A stretch of 64,000 nt of DNA from CAIUMH01 sp963758555 (GTDB lineage: Bacteria; Actinomycetota; Acidimicrobiia; Acidimicrobiales; RAAP-2). The stretch spans positions 1,426,001 to 1,490,000 of the forward strand of contig CAVWVW010000003.1 in NCBI GenBank assembly GCA_963758555.1, written 5' to 3'. Of this stretch, positions 8,441 to 17,808 are shown in pieces; within the stretch, counting starts at the first letter, position 1; the number at the start of each line of letters is the position of its first letter. The notes below the pieces were generated by a model, which searched no databases, was not told where the DNA came from, and saw only the letters and a program-made list of their open reading frames with translations. The position numbers were made by a program, and so were the translations under genes.

Positions 8441-8794
8441 ATGGAGCGCGTCCTCGGCATCGGTGGCTACTTCCTGCGGGCCCACGATCCCGTGGCGTTG
8501 GGCGCGTGGTACCGAGAGGCCTTGGGCCTCGACGCCGATGAGAACGGGCTCTGGATGCCGAAGGACGGCCCCACCGTCTTCGCCACCTTCGAGCCGGACA
8601 GCGACTACTTGGGCACAAGGACACAGCAGACCATGCTCAACTTCAGGGTCAGCGACCTCGACGCCATGCTGGCTCAGCTCCGCGCCCAGGGAGCACTCGT
8701 CGATGAGGAGACCCAGGAGATGGAGGGTGTCGGTCGCTTCGGGTGGGTGACCGACCCCGAGGGGAACCGCATCGAGCTGTGGCAAGTGGCCTGA
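8441..8794 (+). CDS. VOC family protein (glyoxalase/bleomycin-resistance fold)
   Basis: 117 residues forming one vicinal-oxygen-chelate module pair: GIGGYFLRAHDPVALGAWYREALGL at the N-terminus and GRFGWVTDPEGNRIELWQ at the C-terminus, where the final glutamate is a typical metal ligand. Substrate is unknown. It is the first of several small stress- or detoxification-type genes running rightwards. Confidence 0.85.
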   Translation: MERVLGIGGYFLRAHDPVALGAWYREALGLDADENGLWMPKDGPTVFATFEPDSDYLGTRTQQTMLNFRVSDLDAMLAQLRAQGALVDEETQEMEGVGRFGWVTDPEGNRIELWQVA

Positions 8795-8857
8795 CGCCAC
8801 GAGTATTGGGAGCGCCTCGCTCACCTCGCTTCCACGGCGAGCGCCGTGACCCTTCGC

Positions 8858-8863
8858 TAGCGT
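8858..8863 (+). promoter_or_regulatory. TAGCGT -10 box for a leaderless transcript
   Basis: TAGCGT lies seven bases before the ATG at 8871, with no Shine-Dalgarno. It supports that ATG rather than the in-frame GTG at 8862. Confidence 0.4.
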
Positions 8864-8870
8864 GGCGCTG

Positions 8871-9194
8871 ATGCAAGGCTTCGTCTTCCGCCTTCACGGA
8901 CCTCGACCAACGTTCCCCGGTGACATGTCCGACGAAGAGCGCACGACGATGATGGCCCACATCGCCTACTGGACGAAGCTCGCCGCGGAGGGAAGGGTCC
9001 TGGCGTTCGGGCCCGTCGAGGACGAGCACCGCACCTACGGCCTCGCCATCGTCTTGGCCGAGGACCGCTCAGACGCCGAGCGGCTGCGCGACGGAGACCC
9101 TGCGGTGCGCTCGCCCCATGGGTTCACCACCGAGCTCTCGGCGATGGCCCGCCTCGTGACGCCGAGCGCCACCTACGACGCGGCCTCGGGCTGA
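8871..9194 (+). CDS. YciI-family protein
   Basis: 107 residues with a dimeric alpha/beta-barrel (ferredoxin-like) fold: FVFRLHGPRPTFPGDMSDEE, then AHIAYWTKLAAEGRVLAFGPVED and FGLAIV-type strands, followed by DRSDAERLRDGDP. YciI-related proteins have an Asp/His pair of uncertain catalytic role. Followed closely by DUF4287 and SnoaL-like genes, which may form one transcription unit. Confidence 0.75.
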   Translation: MQGFVFRLHGPRPTFPGDMSDEERTTMMAHIAYWTKLAAEGRVLAFGPVEDEHRTYGLAIVLAEDRSDAERLRDGDPAVRSPHGFTTELSAMARLVTPSATYDAASG

Positions 9195-9222
9195 CCGGGC
9201 GCGAGGAAGCAACGAGGCGCAC

Positions 9223-9453
9223 GTGCCAGAGCAAGCTCCGCCCTGGCCCAAGCAGGGACCAGCGTCGTACTTCCCCTCGATCGAGCAGAAGTACGGACGA
9301 TCGATCGCTGCGTGGCAGACGATCATCGCCGGCTGTGGGCTGGAGAGGCACATGGAGATCGTGGCTTACCTGAAGGAGAACTTCGGGATGGGCCATGGCC
9401 ACGCCAACGCGCTGGTGGGCTGGACCCTGGCCGGCAACACCGCTGCTCCTTGA
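9223..9453 (+). CDS. DUF4287 domain protein
   Basis: 76 residues with the family pattern PASYFPSIEQKYGRSIAAWQTII and LKENFGMGHGHANALVGW. These small actinobacterial proteins often occur as single domains of unknown function. The GTG start follows a GAGGCGC stretch. Confidence 0.75.
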   Translation: MPEQAPPWPKQGPASYFPSIEQKYGRSIAAWQTIIAGCGLERHMEIVAYLKENFGMGHGHANALVGWTLAGNTAAP

Positions 9454-9479
9454 GCGCAGCACGATCAGAACGGAGCACG

Positions 9480-9914
9480 ATGACCGACCCGAGCGATGAC
9501 GGAGCCGTTTTGCGACAGGTCCTCGACGAGCTCGCCGTCGCCCAGCTGGTGGTGACCTACGCGAGCGGGATCGACCGCAAGGACCTCGAGCTCGTCCTGT
9601 CCTGCTTCGAGCCTGGTGCCTACGTGAACGGCGCCAACGGCCAAGGAGTCTGCGAGGAGTTCTACGGGGCCATGTTCGACCAGCTCGCCGACTACCCCGT
9701 GAGCTTCCACTTCGTCGGGAACCAGCGACGGTCTCTCGACGGCGACGCTGGGTGGACGGAGACCTACTGCACCGCCTACCACTTCAGTGACGAGGCGGGC
9801 ACCGTGGAGGCGGGGGTCTTCGGCACTCGGTACCGAGACGAGGTGCGCCGTGGGGCCGACGGCGTCTGGCGGATCCACCGACGCGACTCGACCATCGACT
9901 GGAGTCGGCTCTGA
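9480..9914 (+). CDS. SnoaL-like / NTF2-fold nuclear transport factor family protein
   Basis: 144 residues with the NTF2-like cone fold pattern: AVAQLVVTYASGIDRKDLELVLSCFEP, the FYGAMFDQLADYPVSFHFVGN helix and strand, and VWRIHRRDSTIDW at the end. SnoaL-like proteins include cyclases, hydratases and isomerases. No specific substrate can be inferred. ATG at 9480 follows ACGGAGCACG, a weak Shine-Dalgarno. Confidence 0.8.
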   Translation: MTDPSDDGAVLRQVLDELAVAQLVVTYASGIDRKDLELVLSCFEPGAYVNGANGQGVCEEFYGAMFDQLADYPVSFHFVGNQRRSLDGDAGWTETYCTAYHFSDEAGTVEAGVFGTRYRDEVRRGADGVWRIHRRDSTIDWSRL

Positions 9915-10136
9915 GCGCCACGATGGCGCGGGAGACCGCCGGGTGCGGGACGTCTCGCTGCCTCGTCGCTCGGTCACGCACGGCTCGGTGACCAAGGCGA
10001 ACGCTGAGGTGACCCCAGCTGCGAACGGACGTTGAACATCCCAGTTGAAGGCGCCTTTTCTCGAGGACCTTGCAGTACATTCCCTGGAGATCCCCCACGG
10101 ATCGAGCGACGGCGTTCTGGCCGCAAAGGAGCATCC

Positions 10137-11673
10137 ATGGAGATCACACGGCGCGACCTGCTCGTCGGCGGGCTCGGCCTGGCGGGCGCTGGCTTGCTCG
10201 GAGCGTGCGGGGTCACCAACAAGGCGACCGCTTCGTCCACCACCCTGAGCGCCCCGGGCAGCGACCTCGGTGCCGTCGAGCACGTCGTCTTCCTCATGCA
10301 GGAGAACCGCTCGTTCGACCACTACTACGGGTCCTACCCAGGCGTGCGGGGCTTCGACGACCGCTCTGACAACGCCCTCGCACGCTTCAAGCAGCCGTGG
10401 CCCGACGGTCCCGCCGGGCAGAAGACGCTGCTCCCCTATGAGCTGGCGTCGGCGACCGCGCAGCTCTGCTCGGGCAACTCAGACATCCCGATCCACGACT
10501 GGGCTCCCCAGCACGAGAGCTGGGATGCTGGCTCCTTGGAGGCGTTCGTCTCGACCCACTCGGAGAGTCGCTACGACGGCGCCGCCCAGGGCCCGATCGT
10601 CATGGGGTACTTCGATCGCAAGCAGCTGGGCTACTACTACGACTTGGCCGACGCCTTCACGATCTGCGACGCCTACCACTGCTCGGTGATCGGGCCGACC
10701 ATGCCCAACCGCCTCTACTCGTTCTCGGCCTTCCTCGATCCGACCGGCGCCCACGGCGGGCCTGTGCTCGAGACGCCCGGCTTCGCGCAGGCCAGCGACG
10801 CCGTCGCCTCGGTCAGCTGGGACACCATGCCGGAGGTCCTCTCCGACAAGGGCGTCTCGTGGAAGGTGTACCAGACGCCAGGGACCTCGGTCGGTCCCTC
10901 GATGAACAGCGCGCTCGGCCACCGGCTTCAACGCTCTCCTCTACTTCAAGCAGTACGTGTCCAATCCCAGCTCCGAGCTCTACAAGAACGCCTTCCTGCC
11001 CTCGTGGCCCAACGACTTCGCCGCCGACGTGAAGGCGGGGACCCTGCCCAGCGTCTCGTGGCTCATGCCGCCGCTCGCCTACTCTGAGCACCCGAACAGC
11101 TCGCCGGAGTCAGGCGAGTGGTTCACCTCCCAGGTGCTCGACACGCTGACCTCGAACCCAGAGGTCTGGGCTAAGACCGTGGTGTTCCACATGTACGACG
11201 AGAACGGCGGGTTCTTCGACCACGTCATCCCACCCACGCCTCCAGCCGGGACGCCAGGAGAAGAGATCACCACCGCTGCGGCTGCCACCGAAGGGGGTGG
11301 CGTGGCCGGTCCGATCGGCTTGGGCTTCCGAGTCCCCCTGATCGTCATCTCGCCCTTCAGCCGAGGTGGCTACGTCAACTCCGAGACCTTTGACCACACC
11401 TCGCTGCTGCGCTTCTTGGAGGAGCGCTTCGACGTCAAGGTCCCCAACCTCACGCCTTGGCGACGAAGCGTGGTGGGTGATCTCACCTCGACGCTCGGCT
11501 TCTCCAAGCCGAACGACACCGCGCCCACGCTGCCCGCCACGAACCTCAACCTCGGCACCGGATGCCCGACGCCCACCAACCTCGTTCCCTTCCTCACCCC
11601 CGCCGAACCGATCAGCGTCCCGACGAGCCAGCAGCTGCCCACCCAGGAGCCAGGCACCGCCAAGCGGCGCTGA
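10137..11673 (+). CDS. Tat-exported phosphoesterase (phospholipase C / acid phosphatase family; one frameshift)
   Basis: N-terminal twin-arginine signal TRRDLLVGGLGLAGAGLLGAC with a lipobox-like cysteine. The family's signature follows: VEHVVFLMQENRSFDHYYG, GPTMPNR, and in the second half FHMYDENGGFFDHV.PP and GFRVPLIVISPFSRGGYV, then FDHTSLLRFLEERF. These are the metal-binding motifs of bacterial phosphatidylcholine phospholipase C and AcpA-type phosphatases. An indel near 10920 moves the C-terminal half to another frame; rejoined length is about 510 residues, normal for the family. ATG at 10137 has AAAGGAG five bases upstream. It probably acts on extracellular phosphoesters. Confidence 0.85.
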
Positions 11674-11783
11674 GCCCACCTGCCCCCGACTGCCTGTCGA
11701 CAGGCTGCGCCCACCTGGGAAGAGCGCCACCGGTCCTCTCGCCTCACGGAACCCTCCACCACGGGCGCCGGGGCACGCGGTGT

Positions 11784-11789
11784 TACCTT
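11784..11789 (+). promoter_or_regulatory. TACCTT -10 box for a leaderless transcript
   Basis: TACCTT lies seven bases before the ATG at 11797 of the TPR gene, with no Shine-Dalgarno. Confidence 0.4.
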
Positions 11790-11796
11790 GTGGCCG

Positions 11797-13204
11797 ATGC
11801 GCGATCGGCGTGGCCTGCAAGTGCACACCTCGGCGGAGGCCGTCGACGCCTACGACCGGGCCCTCGATCACCTGGTGCGCTTCCAGGTCGAGATGGTCCC
11901 CGCCTGCGTCGACGCCGTGTCGGCCGATCCCGGCTTCGCCCTGGGCCACGTCATGAACGCCTACATGGCCCTGATGTCGACCGACGGCGCAGCCAGAGCG
12001 ACGGCACGGGAGCGGTTCGCCTCTGCTCGCTTCGACGTCTCGTCACTCGACGCGCGTGAGCGGGCCCACGTAGGCGCTGGCGCGCCGGTGGCTCGACGGC
12101 GACATGCTCGGGGCCGGTGAGGCGCTGGCCTCGATCACGCTCGAGCACCCCCGCGACCTGCTGGCCCTCTCGGTGGGTCATCAGATCGACTTCTTCACCG
12201 GCAACGCCCGCAGCTTGCGCGATCGCATCGGCCGTTCGCTCAGCTCGTGGAGCGCCGAGGACCCCGACTACGGCTTCTTGCTCGGCATGTACGCCTTCGG
12301 GCTCGAGGAAGCCAACCTCTACGGGCGCTCCGAAGAGGTCGGCCTCCGTGCGCTCGAGGCCAACAGCGACGACGTCTGGGCCATCCACGCCGTGGTCCAC
12401 ACCTTCGAGATGCAAGGTCAGATCGCCGACGGGATCCGCTTCATGCGCGAGCGCCAAGCGAGCTGGGCGGAGGGCAACTTCCTCAACGTCCACACCTCCT
12501 GGCACTTTGCCCTCTTCGCCCTCCAGGCCGACGACGTGACGCGAGCCTTGGAGATCTACGACCGGGTGCTCCTGCCTGACGGCACCGAGGACATGGCGCT
12601 CCACCTGCTCGACGCCACCAGCCTGCTGTGGCGCCTGCACCTCGATGGCCACGCTGTCGCAGAGCGGTGGGGACCTCTCGCCGACGCGTGGGCGCTGTCG
12701 ATCTCCCCTGGCCTCTATCCCTTCAACGACATGCACGCGGCGATGGCCTACGTGGGGGCAGGCAGGCACGTCGCCCTCCACGAGCTCATCGAGGAGCTGG
12801 AGACGGTGGCCAACACGCACGGACGCGCCGACACGGGAGCGCTCCTCACCGCCACCGTGGGCCTGTCGGTGTGTCGAGCGATCCGTGCCTTTGGCGACGA
12901 CGACCATCGCTCGGCGGTCGCCGAGCTCATGGACGTGCGACCGCGTCTTCACACCTTCGGCGGGAGCCACGCCCAACGCGACGCCGTCGAGCGCACCTTG
13001 CTCCTCAGCGCCATCGCTGCGGGCGATCGAGACCTCGCCGCAGCGCTGCTCAGCGAGCGCCTGGCTCTCAACGAGGAGAGCTCGTGGTCGTGGCTGGCTC
13101 GGGCGCGCGCTGCGGACGAGCTCGGCGACCACCTCGCCGCCGAGGCATCGCGCGCTCGTGGAGCGGCGCTTGCGGCAGCGGCTCGGGCGGCGCTGGACCC
13201 ATGA
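11797..13204 (+). CDS. Tetratricopeptide repeat protein, TTC38-like (one frameshift)
   Basis: The N-terminus (VHTSAEAVDAYDRALDHLV, then DPGFALGHVMNAYMAL) is in one frame. From about position 12090 the protein continues in another frame with RWLDGDMLGAGEAL, EHPRDLLALSVGHQIDFFTGN, DYGFLLGMYAFGLEEANLY, DVWAIHAVVHTFEMQG and SWHFALFALQADD. This is the TTC38 family (helical TPR repeats, function unknown), found in many Actinobacteria. The rejoined protein has about 468 residues, in the family range, so the frame break near 12080 is probably a consensus error. A -10 box seven bases upstream supports the ATG. Confidence 0.75.
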
Positions 13205-13252
13205 GGAGTCAGAAGAGCTCCGCCGAGCTCGATGCTCGCTCTCGGCTTGGGG

Positions 13253-13711
13253 TCAGTACTCGGCCTTGATCACGAAGAACGATCCCCTGATCGTTCCCGC
13301 CAGCTTCGACCTCTGTCGTGCGAACTTGAACGAGCTGAGCTCTTCGGGGACGTCCATTCCCTCCGAGAGCTTGAAGCCAACCGCTCTCTTGCCGCCGTCG
13401 AGCGTGTAGAGGACGTTGATCGAGAGGCCGCTCTCGTAGAACACGTAGGTCCATTGGATGTTCTCCACCTGGAACGAGGTGGCCTCGAGCGGGGGTGACG
13501 CGATGACGATGCCACGCTCCTCTTCCAAGATGCGGTGGACGAGGTCGATGGCCTGCTTGGCCTTGGCCGCCGGCTCCACCGTGAAGACGTGGTCGTACTT
13601 GTTCTTGAAGTAGCGCGCTTCGTTCGCCCGCAGGCCAGCAAGGGCCGGAGCGACCGGTGACGACTCCAAGCCCACGGTCGAGACCTCGACGAAATCGACG
13701 ACGTAGCTCAC
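13253..13711 (-). CDS. Conserved hypothetical protein
   Basis: 152 residues starting at GTG (SYVVDFVEVSTVGLESSPVAPALAGL). It contains a helical segment with AAKAKQAIDLVHRILEEERG and then beta-rich sequence (QVENIQWTYVFYESGLSINVLY). It ends FFVIKAEY. No known motif was recognised. Codon use matches the neighbours, so it is likely a real gene. It converges on the TPR gene. Confidence 0.5.
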   Translation of the reverse strand: MSYVVDFVEVSTVGLESSPVAPALAGLRANEARYFKNKYDHVFTVEPAAKAKQAIDLVHRILEEERGIVIASPPLEATSFQVENIQWTYVFYESGLSINVLYTLDGGKRAVGFKLSEGMDVPEELSSFKFARQRSKLAGTIRGSFFVIKAEY

Positions 13712-13935
13712 GGCGCCCGAGCCTAGGTCGCAAGCCCTCCCGTCCACAGCACGACGTCGCTCTAGATCGAGCGATGCGTGATGGCTCCGGGCAGAGCTGC
13801 CGTCCGTTGCTCTGAGCGGGCAGAGACGTCGCTCCTTCGGAGTGATCATCCGACTACCGGTGACGTCATCACCGGCGGACTGGGCCGGCACGTCAAGCAG
13901 AACCTGGTGACGGCCGGTCCGAGCCAGGAGCAGAT

Positions 13936-13986
13936 TTCGTTGCAGGGACTTGACATCATTTCCCGAGAGGTACATACTTCGTTGCA
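13936..13986 (+). promoter_or_regulatory. Promoter of the cupin/TetR operon with flanking direct repeats
   Basis: TTGACA (13950-13955), a 17-base spacer and CATACT (13973-13978) form a good sigma-A-type promoter whose -10 lies seven bases before the ATG at 13986. The nine-base word TTCGTTGCA occurs at 13936-13944 and again at 13978-13986, 42 bases apart (four helical turns), bracketing the promoter. A binding site for the TetR-type regulator encoded downstream is a plausible reading. Confidence 0.55.
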
Positions 13987-14465
13987 TGACCATGAAACCA
14001 ACAGCCACAGCGCACACAGGGATCTCATTTCGCACGCAGCCGGCGCCGGTGCTGCGGGTGATGGGCGAGCGGATCACCCCCCAGGTCGACCGGGCGCTGG
14101 GAGCGGCCGCCTTTGAGATGTTCGAAGTGGAGTCCTCCGAAGGCAGCGGACCGCCCCCCCATGGCCACCCCTGGGCGGAGGGCTACGTCGTCCTCGATGG
14201 GCAGCTGGCGGTGGTCGACTGGTCCGCCGGGATCGAGGAACCGACTGAGCAGATCCTCGACCCCGGTGGATCGGCGTACATCCCCGGGGGCGTCGTCCAC
14301 AGCTTCCAGGCACGCAGCGAGCGGTGCCGGTTCACGGTGATCTCGACCAGAGGCGCACATGCCTTCTTCTCTGACATGGAAGAGACGCTCGGTGGTGCCA
14401 CCGATGACATCGAGACCGTGATTGCGGTCGCAAAGCGCAACCGCATGTTCAGCCCGCTGTTTTGA
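13986..14465 (+). CDS. Cupin domain protein
   Basis: 159 residues. Cupin motif 1 is visible as GSGPPPHGHPWAEGYVVLDGQL (H-x-H and E metal ligands) and motif 2 as GGSAYIPGGVVHSFQA (second H). This is the single-domain, metal-binding beta-barrel fold; the substrate is unknown. The stop codon overlaps the TTG start of the downstream TetR gene, so both are in one operon controlled by the promoter at 13950-13978. Confidence 0.85.
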   Translation: MTMKPTATAHTGISFRTQPAPVLRVMGERITPQVDRALGAAAFEMFEVESSEGSGPPPHGHPWAEGYVVLDGQLAVVDWSAGIEEPTEQILDPGGSAYIPGGVVHSFQARSERCRFTVISTRGAHAFFSDMEETLGGATDDIETVIAVAKRNRMFSPLF

Positions 14466-15085
14466 GCGCGTCGACACCAAGTGCCAAGGCGCGGCGCTAT
14501 TCGAGTCCAACCCGCGAGAGGCAGGCGGAGCAGACGCGGCAGCGGATCCTCGAAGTGCTGGCACGCCAGCTCGGACGGCCGGATGCCGTCGACGTCAACG
14601 TGACCGAGGCTGCCAAGGAAGCCGGCGTGTCGGTTCGGACCGTCTACCACTACTTCCCCGACCGCACCGCCCGCGTCGAGGCATTGGCCGAATGGACGAG
14701 GGAGGCACTCGGGCCGGTTGACCACCCGCTCCTCACGGCGGACGACATCCCCGGGTTCACCCGCGCCGCCTACGCCCGCGCCGAGCGTCAGGAGGCGTTC
14801 TGGCGGATCGGGATGGTGCCCGGCTTGTCCAGCGATGTCCGTCGTGCCCGCCACGGCCGGGTGCGACGACGCATACGCGAGCTGCTCGATGAGATCGGCG
14901 CGCCCGACCCCGAGACGGAACGAGCAACGGCAGCCATCATCCTTCTCGAGTCCCCCGAGGGCGGGGTGGTGTTGGTCGATATGCTGGGGTTGAGCTTCGT
15001 CGACGCCGCTGACGCTGCAGCAGAAGCGATCGCGGCAGTCATCGCTCAACTACGTGCCATCGCAGGCGAGAACCACTCGCCATAA
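14462..15085 (+). CDS. TetR-family transcriptional regulator
   Basis: 207 residues. The N-terminal helix-turn-helix is RQAEQTRQRILEVLARQL, followed by VNVTEAAKEAGVSVRTVYHYFPDR, which has the typical recognition helix. The C-terminal ligand-binding domain is divergent. The TTG start overlaps the cupin stop, implying translational coupling and probable autoregulation of the pair, with the cupin as possible ligand-processing partner. Confidence 0.85.
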   Translation: MSASTPSAKARRYSSPTRERQAEQTRQRILEVLARQLGRPDAVDVNVTEAAKEAGVSVRTVYHYFPDRTARVEALAEWTREALGPVDHPLLTADDIPGFTRAAYARAERQEAFWRIGMVPGLSSDVRRARHGRVRRRIRELLDEIGAPDPETERATAAIILLESPEGGVVLVDMLGLSFVDAADAAAEAIAAVIAQLRAIAGENHSP

Positions 15086-15189
15086 CGTCGAGCTTCCCTC
15101 GCCCGCAACGAGCAAGTCGAACGTTCCGACGAACTGTGTCGCCGAAGGTGGCGGGGCAGATCATCGCTCGATCACGAAGGGACCATGAG

Positions 15190-15594
15190 ATGCCAAGCGG
15201 AGCGAAGGATGATCCCTGGAGGCTCACGACCCCGCCTGGGTCGTCGGAGTACACGATCTATCGGGACGACGACGTTGACCCGCCTCAGCTCGTCTGCCAG
15301 GTGGGCTCGACGAAGCTCACCTACCTCTGGCGGGCGGTCGACGACCTGCATGCGTGGCTCAGAGCGGAGGGCGACTGGGTGCTGCTCGGCGCGGCTGATG
15401 AGAAGAAGGAGCCAGCGGAGGGCACGGTCGAGGCATGGGGACGAGCACCTGACAACCCGGTCGGAGGTTGGTACGGCTTGCGGAAGGGCTACCGAGGTCG
15501 CTTTGGCATGTACCTGCCGCCGCTCCTCGAGGAGCTGGGCTTGGCCGAGGTCACCCACGAGGCTCGCAACAACAAGATGCGCGCTCGGAGCTAG
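15190..15594 (+). CDS. Conserved actinobacterial hypothetical protein
   Basis: 134 residues. It has a recognisable conserved pattern: KDDPWRLTTPPGSSEYTIYRD, DPPQLVCQVGSTKLTY, DLHAWLRAEGDWVLLGAADE and GTVEAWGRAPDNPVGGWYGL, ending with RGRFGMYLPPLLEELGLAEVTHE. I recognise this as a conserved family without assigned function. ATG at 15190 follows GAAGGGA at eight bases. Confidence 0.65.
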   Translation: MPSGAKDDPWRLTTPPGSSEYTIYRDDDVDPPQLVCQVGSTKLTYLWRAVDDLHAWLRAEGDWVLLGAADEKKEPAEGTVEAWGRAPDNPVGGWYGLRKGYRGRFGMYLPPLLEELGLAEVTHEARNNKMRARS

Positions 15595-15646
15595 CAGGTG
15601 ACCTCGAGGCCGCCATCGCAACGTGCACAGGAAAGAGAGAGGCACC

Positions 15647-16105
15647 ATGAGCTTTGACACGAAGAAGGGCACCCGGGGAGCCCGCCAACCGAAGGGTCCG
15701 ATCTTCCGCTGGGTCAACTCGATCGCCGCGCGCCGGCTTCGGCGACGAGGTGGCAAGGTGATGGGATTCGAGGCCTTGGTCCTGACCACGGTCGGGCGCA
15801 AGAGCGGCGTCGAGCGATCCAATCCCGTCGCTTGGTTCCCTGACGCGGAACGGAGCTGGCTCATCGTCGCCTCTGCGAACGGTGCCGTTGACAATCCATC
15901 GTGGTACTACAACCTCGCTGCCAACCCGGACAAGGTCAGCATCCAGATCGCCGGTGAGACGATCGCTGTCGATCCAGCGCAGCTTGAGGGCGCCGAGCGC
16001 CAGGAGGCATGGCAGCGAATCTCGACAGCCGTGCCGCGCTTCGCGCAGTACGAGAAGAAGACTGATCGTGAGATACCGATCATTCGACTCGTGGCCCGGC
16101 CGTAG
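15647..16105 (+). CDS. F420H2-dependent quinone reductase / nitroreductase family protein (Ddn-like)
   Basis: 152 residues. The N-terminal NSIAARRLRRRGGKVMGFEALVLTTVGRKSG and the core WLIVASANGAVDNPSWYYNLAANPDKVSIQIAG are diagnostic of the Ddn family (deazaflavin F420-dependent nitroreductase). It would reduce quinones or xenobiotics with F420H2 as part of oxidative-stress protection. It supports an F420-producing actinobacterial host. ATG follows GAGAGAGGCACC. Confidence 0.9.
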   Translation: MSFDTKKGTRGARQPKGPIFRWVNSIAARRLRRRGGKVMGFEALVLTTVGRKSGVERSNPVAWFPDAERSWLIVASANGAVDNPSWYYNLAANPDKVSIQIAGETIAVDPAQLEGAERQEAWQRISTAVPRFAQYEKKTDREIPIIRLVARP

Positions 16106-16351
16106 GGCCGTTGACGAGCGAGAGCGAGCTGGTCTGGTGATCGCCAGGGGGCACGTGGTTCTCTGAGGTGGTCCACGAAGCGTCGGTTGGAGATCGCCGC
16201 CGCCCGCACGGTGCCTCGATGACCCGACGCCTTCTCATCGAGACGATGACGGCACTGGCAACGTCGGGTGACCAGCGGCTGAGAGATCCTCCGAAGGGAT
16301 CCTGACTGCTCCGGGAGCGGAGCGCGCTGGCTCCAGGTGACCGAGACGCTG

Positions 16352-16657
16352 CTACTGCTGGAGACGGGCGAGTCGCCCGAAGACCTCCGGCCCAAGCCGC
16401 AAGCCGTCATCCGCAGACACCGCAGGCGACACGTCGATGTCGAACACGTCGCTCCACTCGAACTCGAGCTCCATGATCGCGGCGACGTCGTCCGTGCTGA
16501 AGAAGGTGACCACGGCAACGTCGCTTGACATCAGCCAATGTTCAGCGAGCACGGAGATGCCCGCCGGGTACTCCCACGCGGTCCGCCGGACCAGTGCAGC
16601 GTCTCGCTCTGCACTCGTCACAGACGGTCGGTACCGAAGCAATGCGACGTAGTCCAT
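16352..16657 (-). CDS. Small DUF3303-like alpha/beta-barrel protein
   Basis: 101 residues: MDYVALLRYRPSVTSAERD, YPAGISVLAEHWLMSSDVAVVTFFSTDD, then MELEFEWSDVFDIDVSPAVSADDGL. The strand-helix pattern fits a dimeric ferredoxin-like barrel of the DUF3303 type. Start ATG follows AAAGGGGGG at three bases. Function unknown. Confidence 0.65.
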   Translation of the reverse strand: MDYVALLRYRPSVTSAERDAALVRRTAWEYPAGISVLAEHWLMSSDVAVVTFFSTDDVAAIMELEFEWSDVFDIDVSPAVSADDGLRLGPEVFGRLARLQQ

Positions 16658-16862
16658 GATCCCCCCTTTGAAGTGAGCTCCACAACCCCTTCATTTCGCA
16701 CGGTACTCCTCACCGACTGCGATGGTGGCAATCGCTCGAACGACCTCGATGGCGAGCACCCCGACCGAGGCCCGCTCCGCCGTCTCCGATCCCGCCTCGG
16801 TCAGTGGACGAAGGTGCTGTCGCCTTCCTGTCATGAGGATGAGAGGTGCTTCGAGGCGAACC

Positions 16863-16907
16863 TTCGAGAGGAGCGTTCGAGAGGAGCGGTCGAGAGGAGC
16901 GGTCGAG
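16863..16907. repeat. Short tandem repeat, 13-14 bp period
   Basis: The unit TTCGAGAGGAGCG(G) occurs three times in succession, with a partial fourth copy (TCGAGCC). It lies in about 300 bases (16658-16956) between two minus-strand genes where I see no gene. Confidence 0.7.
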
Positions 16908-16956
16908 CCTCATGTGCACCGAGACAGAGCTCACCCGTCGATGGTGCGACTCCTGG

Positions 16957-17808
16957 TCATGCCCAGCGCGCGTCTCGAAGGGGACCTCGGGTGCTGCCCA
17001 CTCGCTGCTGGCGGTGGGGCCACGCGGCATTCGACGAGGTGTCGAGGATGGAGGCCAGCCGGTCGTAGCCGGGACGGGGGATCATGAACTCGAACCGCTG
17101 ACCGTCCGAGGTGAGCCCAGTCAGGCGGCCTCGTTGACACCGCCCCCAGGAGATGCGAGGAGCAAGCTGGAGGCTGACGACTGCCGACCACGGCTTCGAG
17201 AACGGCGCGTCGGGCCGTTTGCGAGAGGCGTAGAAGGAGAGACCCCCGTCGTTCAAGATCAACGATCCCTTCTCCGTGCGCCGCCGACGACCGAACGATG
17301 CGCTGGCCTCCGTTCTGAAGGAGGTTGTCGGCGGCGGCGAGGGAGGTGCGTCGGCAGGCTTCTCAGAAGCACCGCGGTTCTTTCTGCCTCGAGCCTCCCG
17401 CTCCGACGTCAGCCACTTCGAGACCCATCGCACCGCCAAACCGGCGACCACAAGGGGCGCGACCGAGAGGAACACCACGAGGGGAATGGTGTAGAACTCC
17501 CACCCGTAGGTCACGTTGTTCATGGACGAATCCCGACCACCCCAGTTCAAGAGGCCGCTGCCTCCCCTGCACTCGACGGCGATGGCCAGGTAGGGAATCG
17601 CTATGGCCACGTAGGGCGCCCAGGTCTTCGCCACCGCCCCCCACGAACCACGGACTGGCCCGTGGACGTCGCGTCGCGGCAGCTCGACGCCCGGGCGCCA
17701 GAGCGCCTCTGGTCCATCTCGCAAGGCAGGGGCCACTCCTTTGTTGCTCCTGACAGGCCAGGAGCGAGCGGTCCTTCCTCCGTCGAACCTGGCATCAGCT
17801 ACGACCAT
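16957..17808 (-). CDS. Hypothetical membrane protein with C-terminal PH-like domain
   Basis: 283 residues from ATG 17808, which has GGAGGGTGAG just upstream. Two hydrophobic segments (WAPYVAIAIPYLAIAVECRG and FYTIPLVVFLSVAPLVVAGLAV) are followed by a charged, Pro-rich linker. A C-terminal beta-rich region (GSLILNDGGLSFYASRK, AVVSLQLAPR, GRLTGLTSDGQRFEFMIPR) resembles GRAM/bacterial PH domains that read membrane surfaces. Function unknown. Confidence 0.55.
   Translation of the reverse strand: MVVADARFDGGRTARSWPVRSNKGVAPALRDGPEALWRPGVELPRRDVHGPVRGSWGAVAKTWAPYVAIAIPYLAIAVECRGGSGLLNWGGRDSSMNNVTYGWEFYTIPLVVFLSVAPLVVAGLAVRWVSKWLTSEREARGRKNRGASEKPADAPPSPPPTTSFRTEASASFGRRRRTEKGSLILNDGGLSFYASRKRPDAPFSKPWSAVVSLQLAPRISWGRCQRGRLTGLTSDGQRFEFMIPRPGYDRLASILDTSSNAAWPHRQQRVGSTRGPLRDARWA

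Noticed and set aside
7009..8541. 510-codon plus-strand open frame across the DUF4234 and aldo/keto reductase genes
   Set aside because: It runs antisense to two recognised genes and its translation is Arg/Asp/Val-rich shadow sequence.
11951..13132. 393-codon minus-strand frame opposite the TPR gene
   Set aside because: Antisense shadow; the plus-strand protein has clear TTC38-like repeats.
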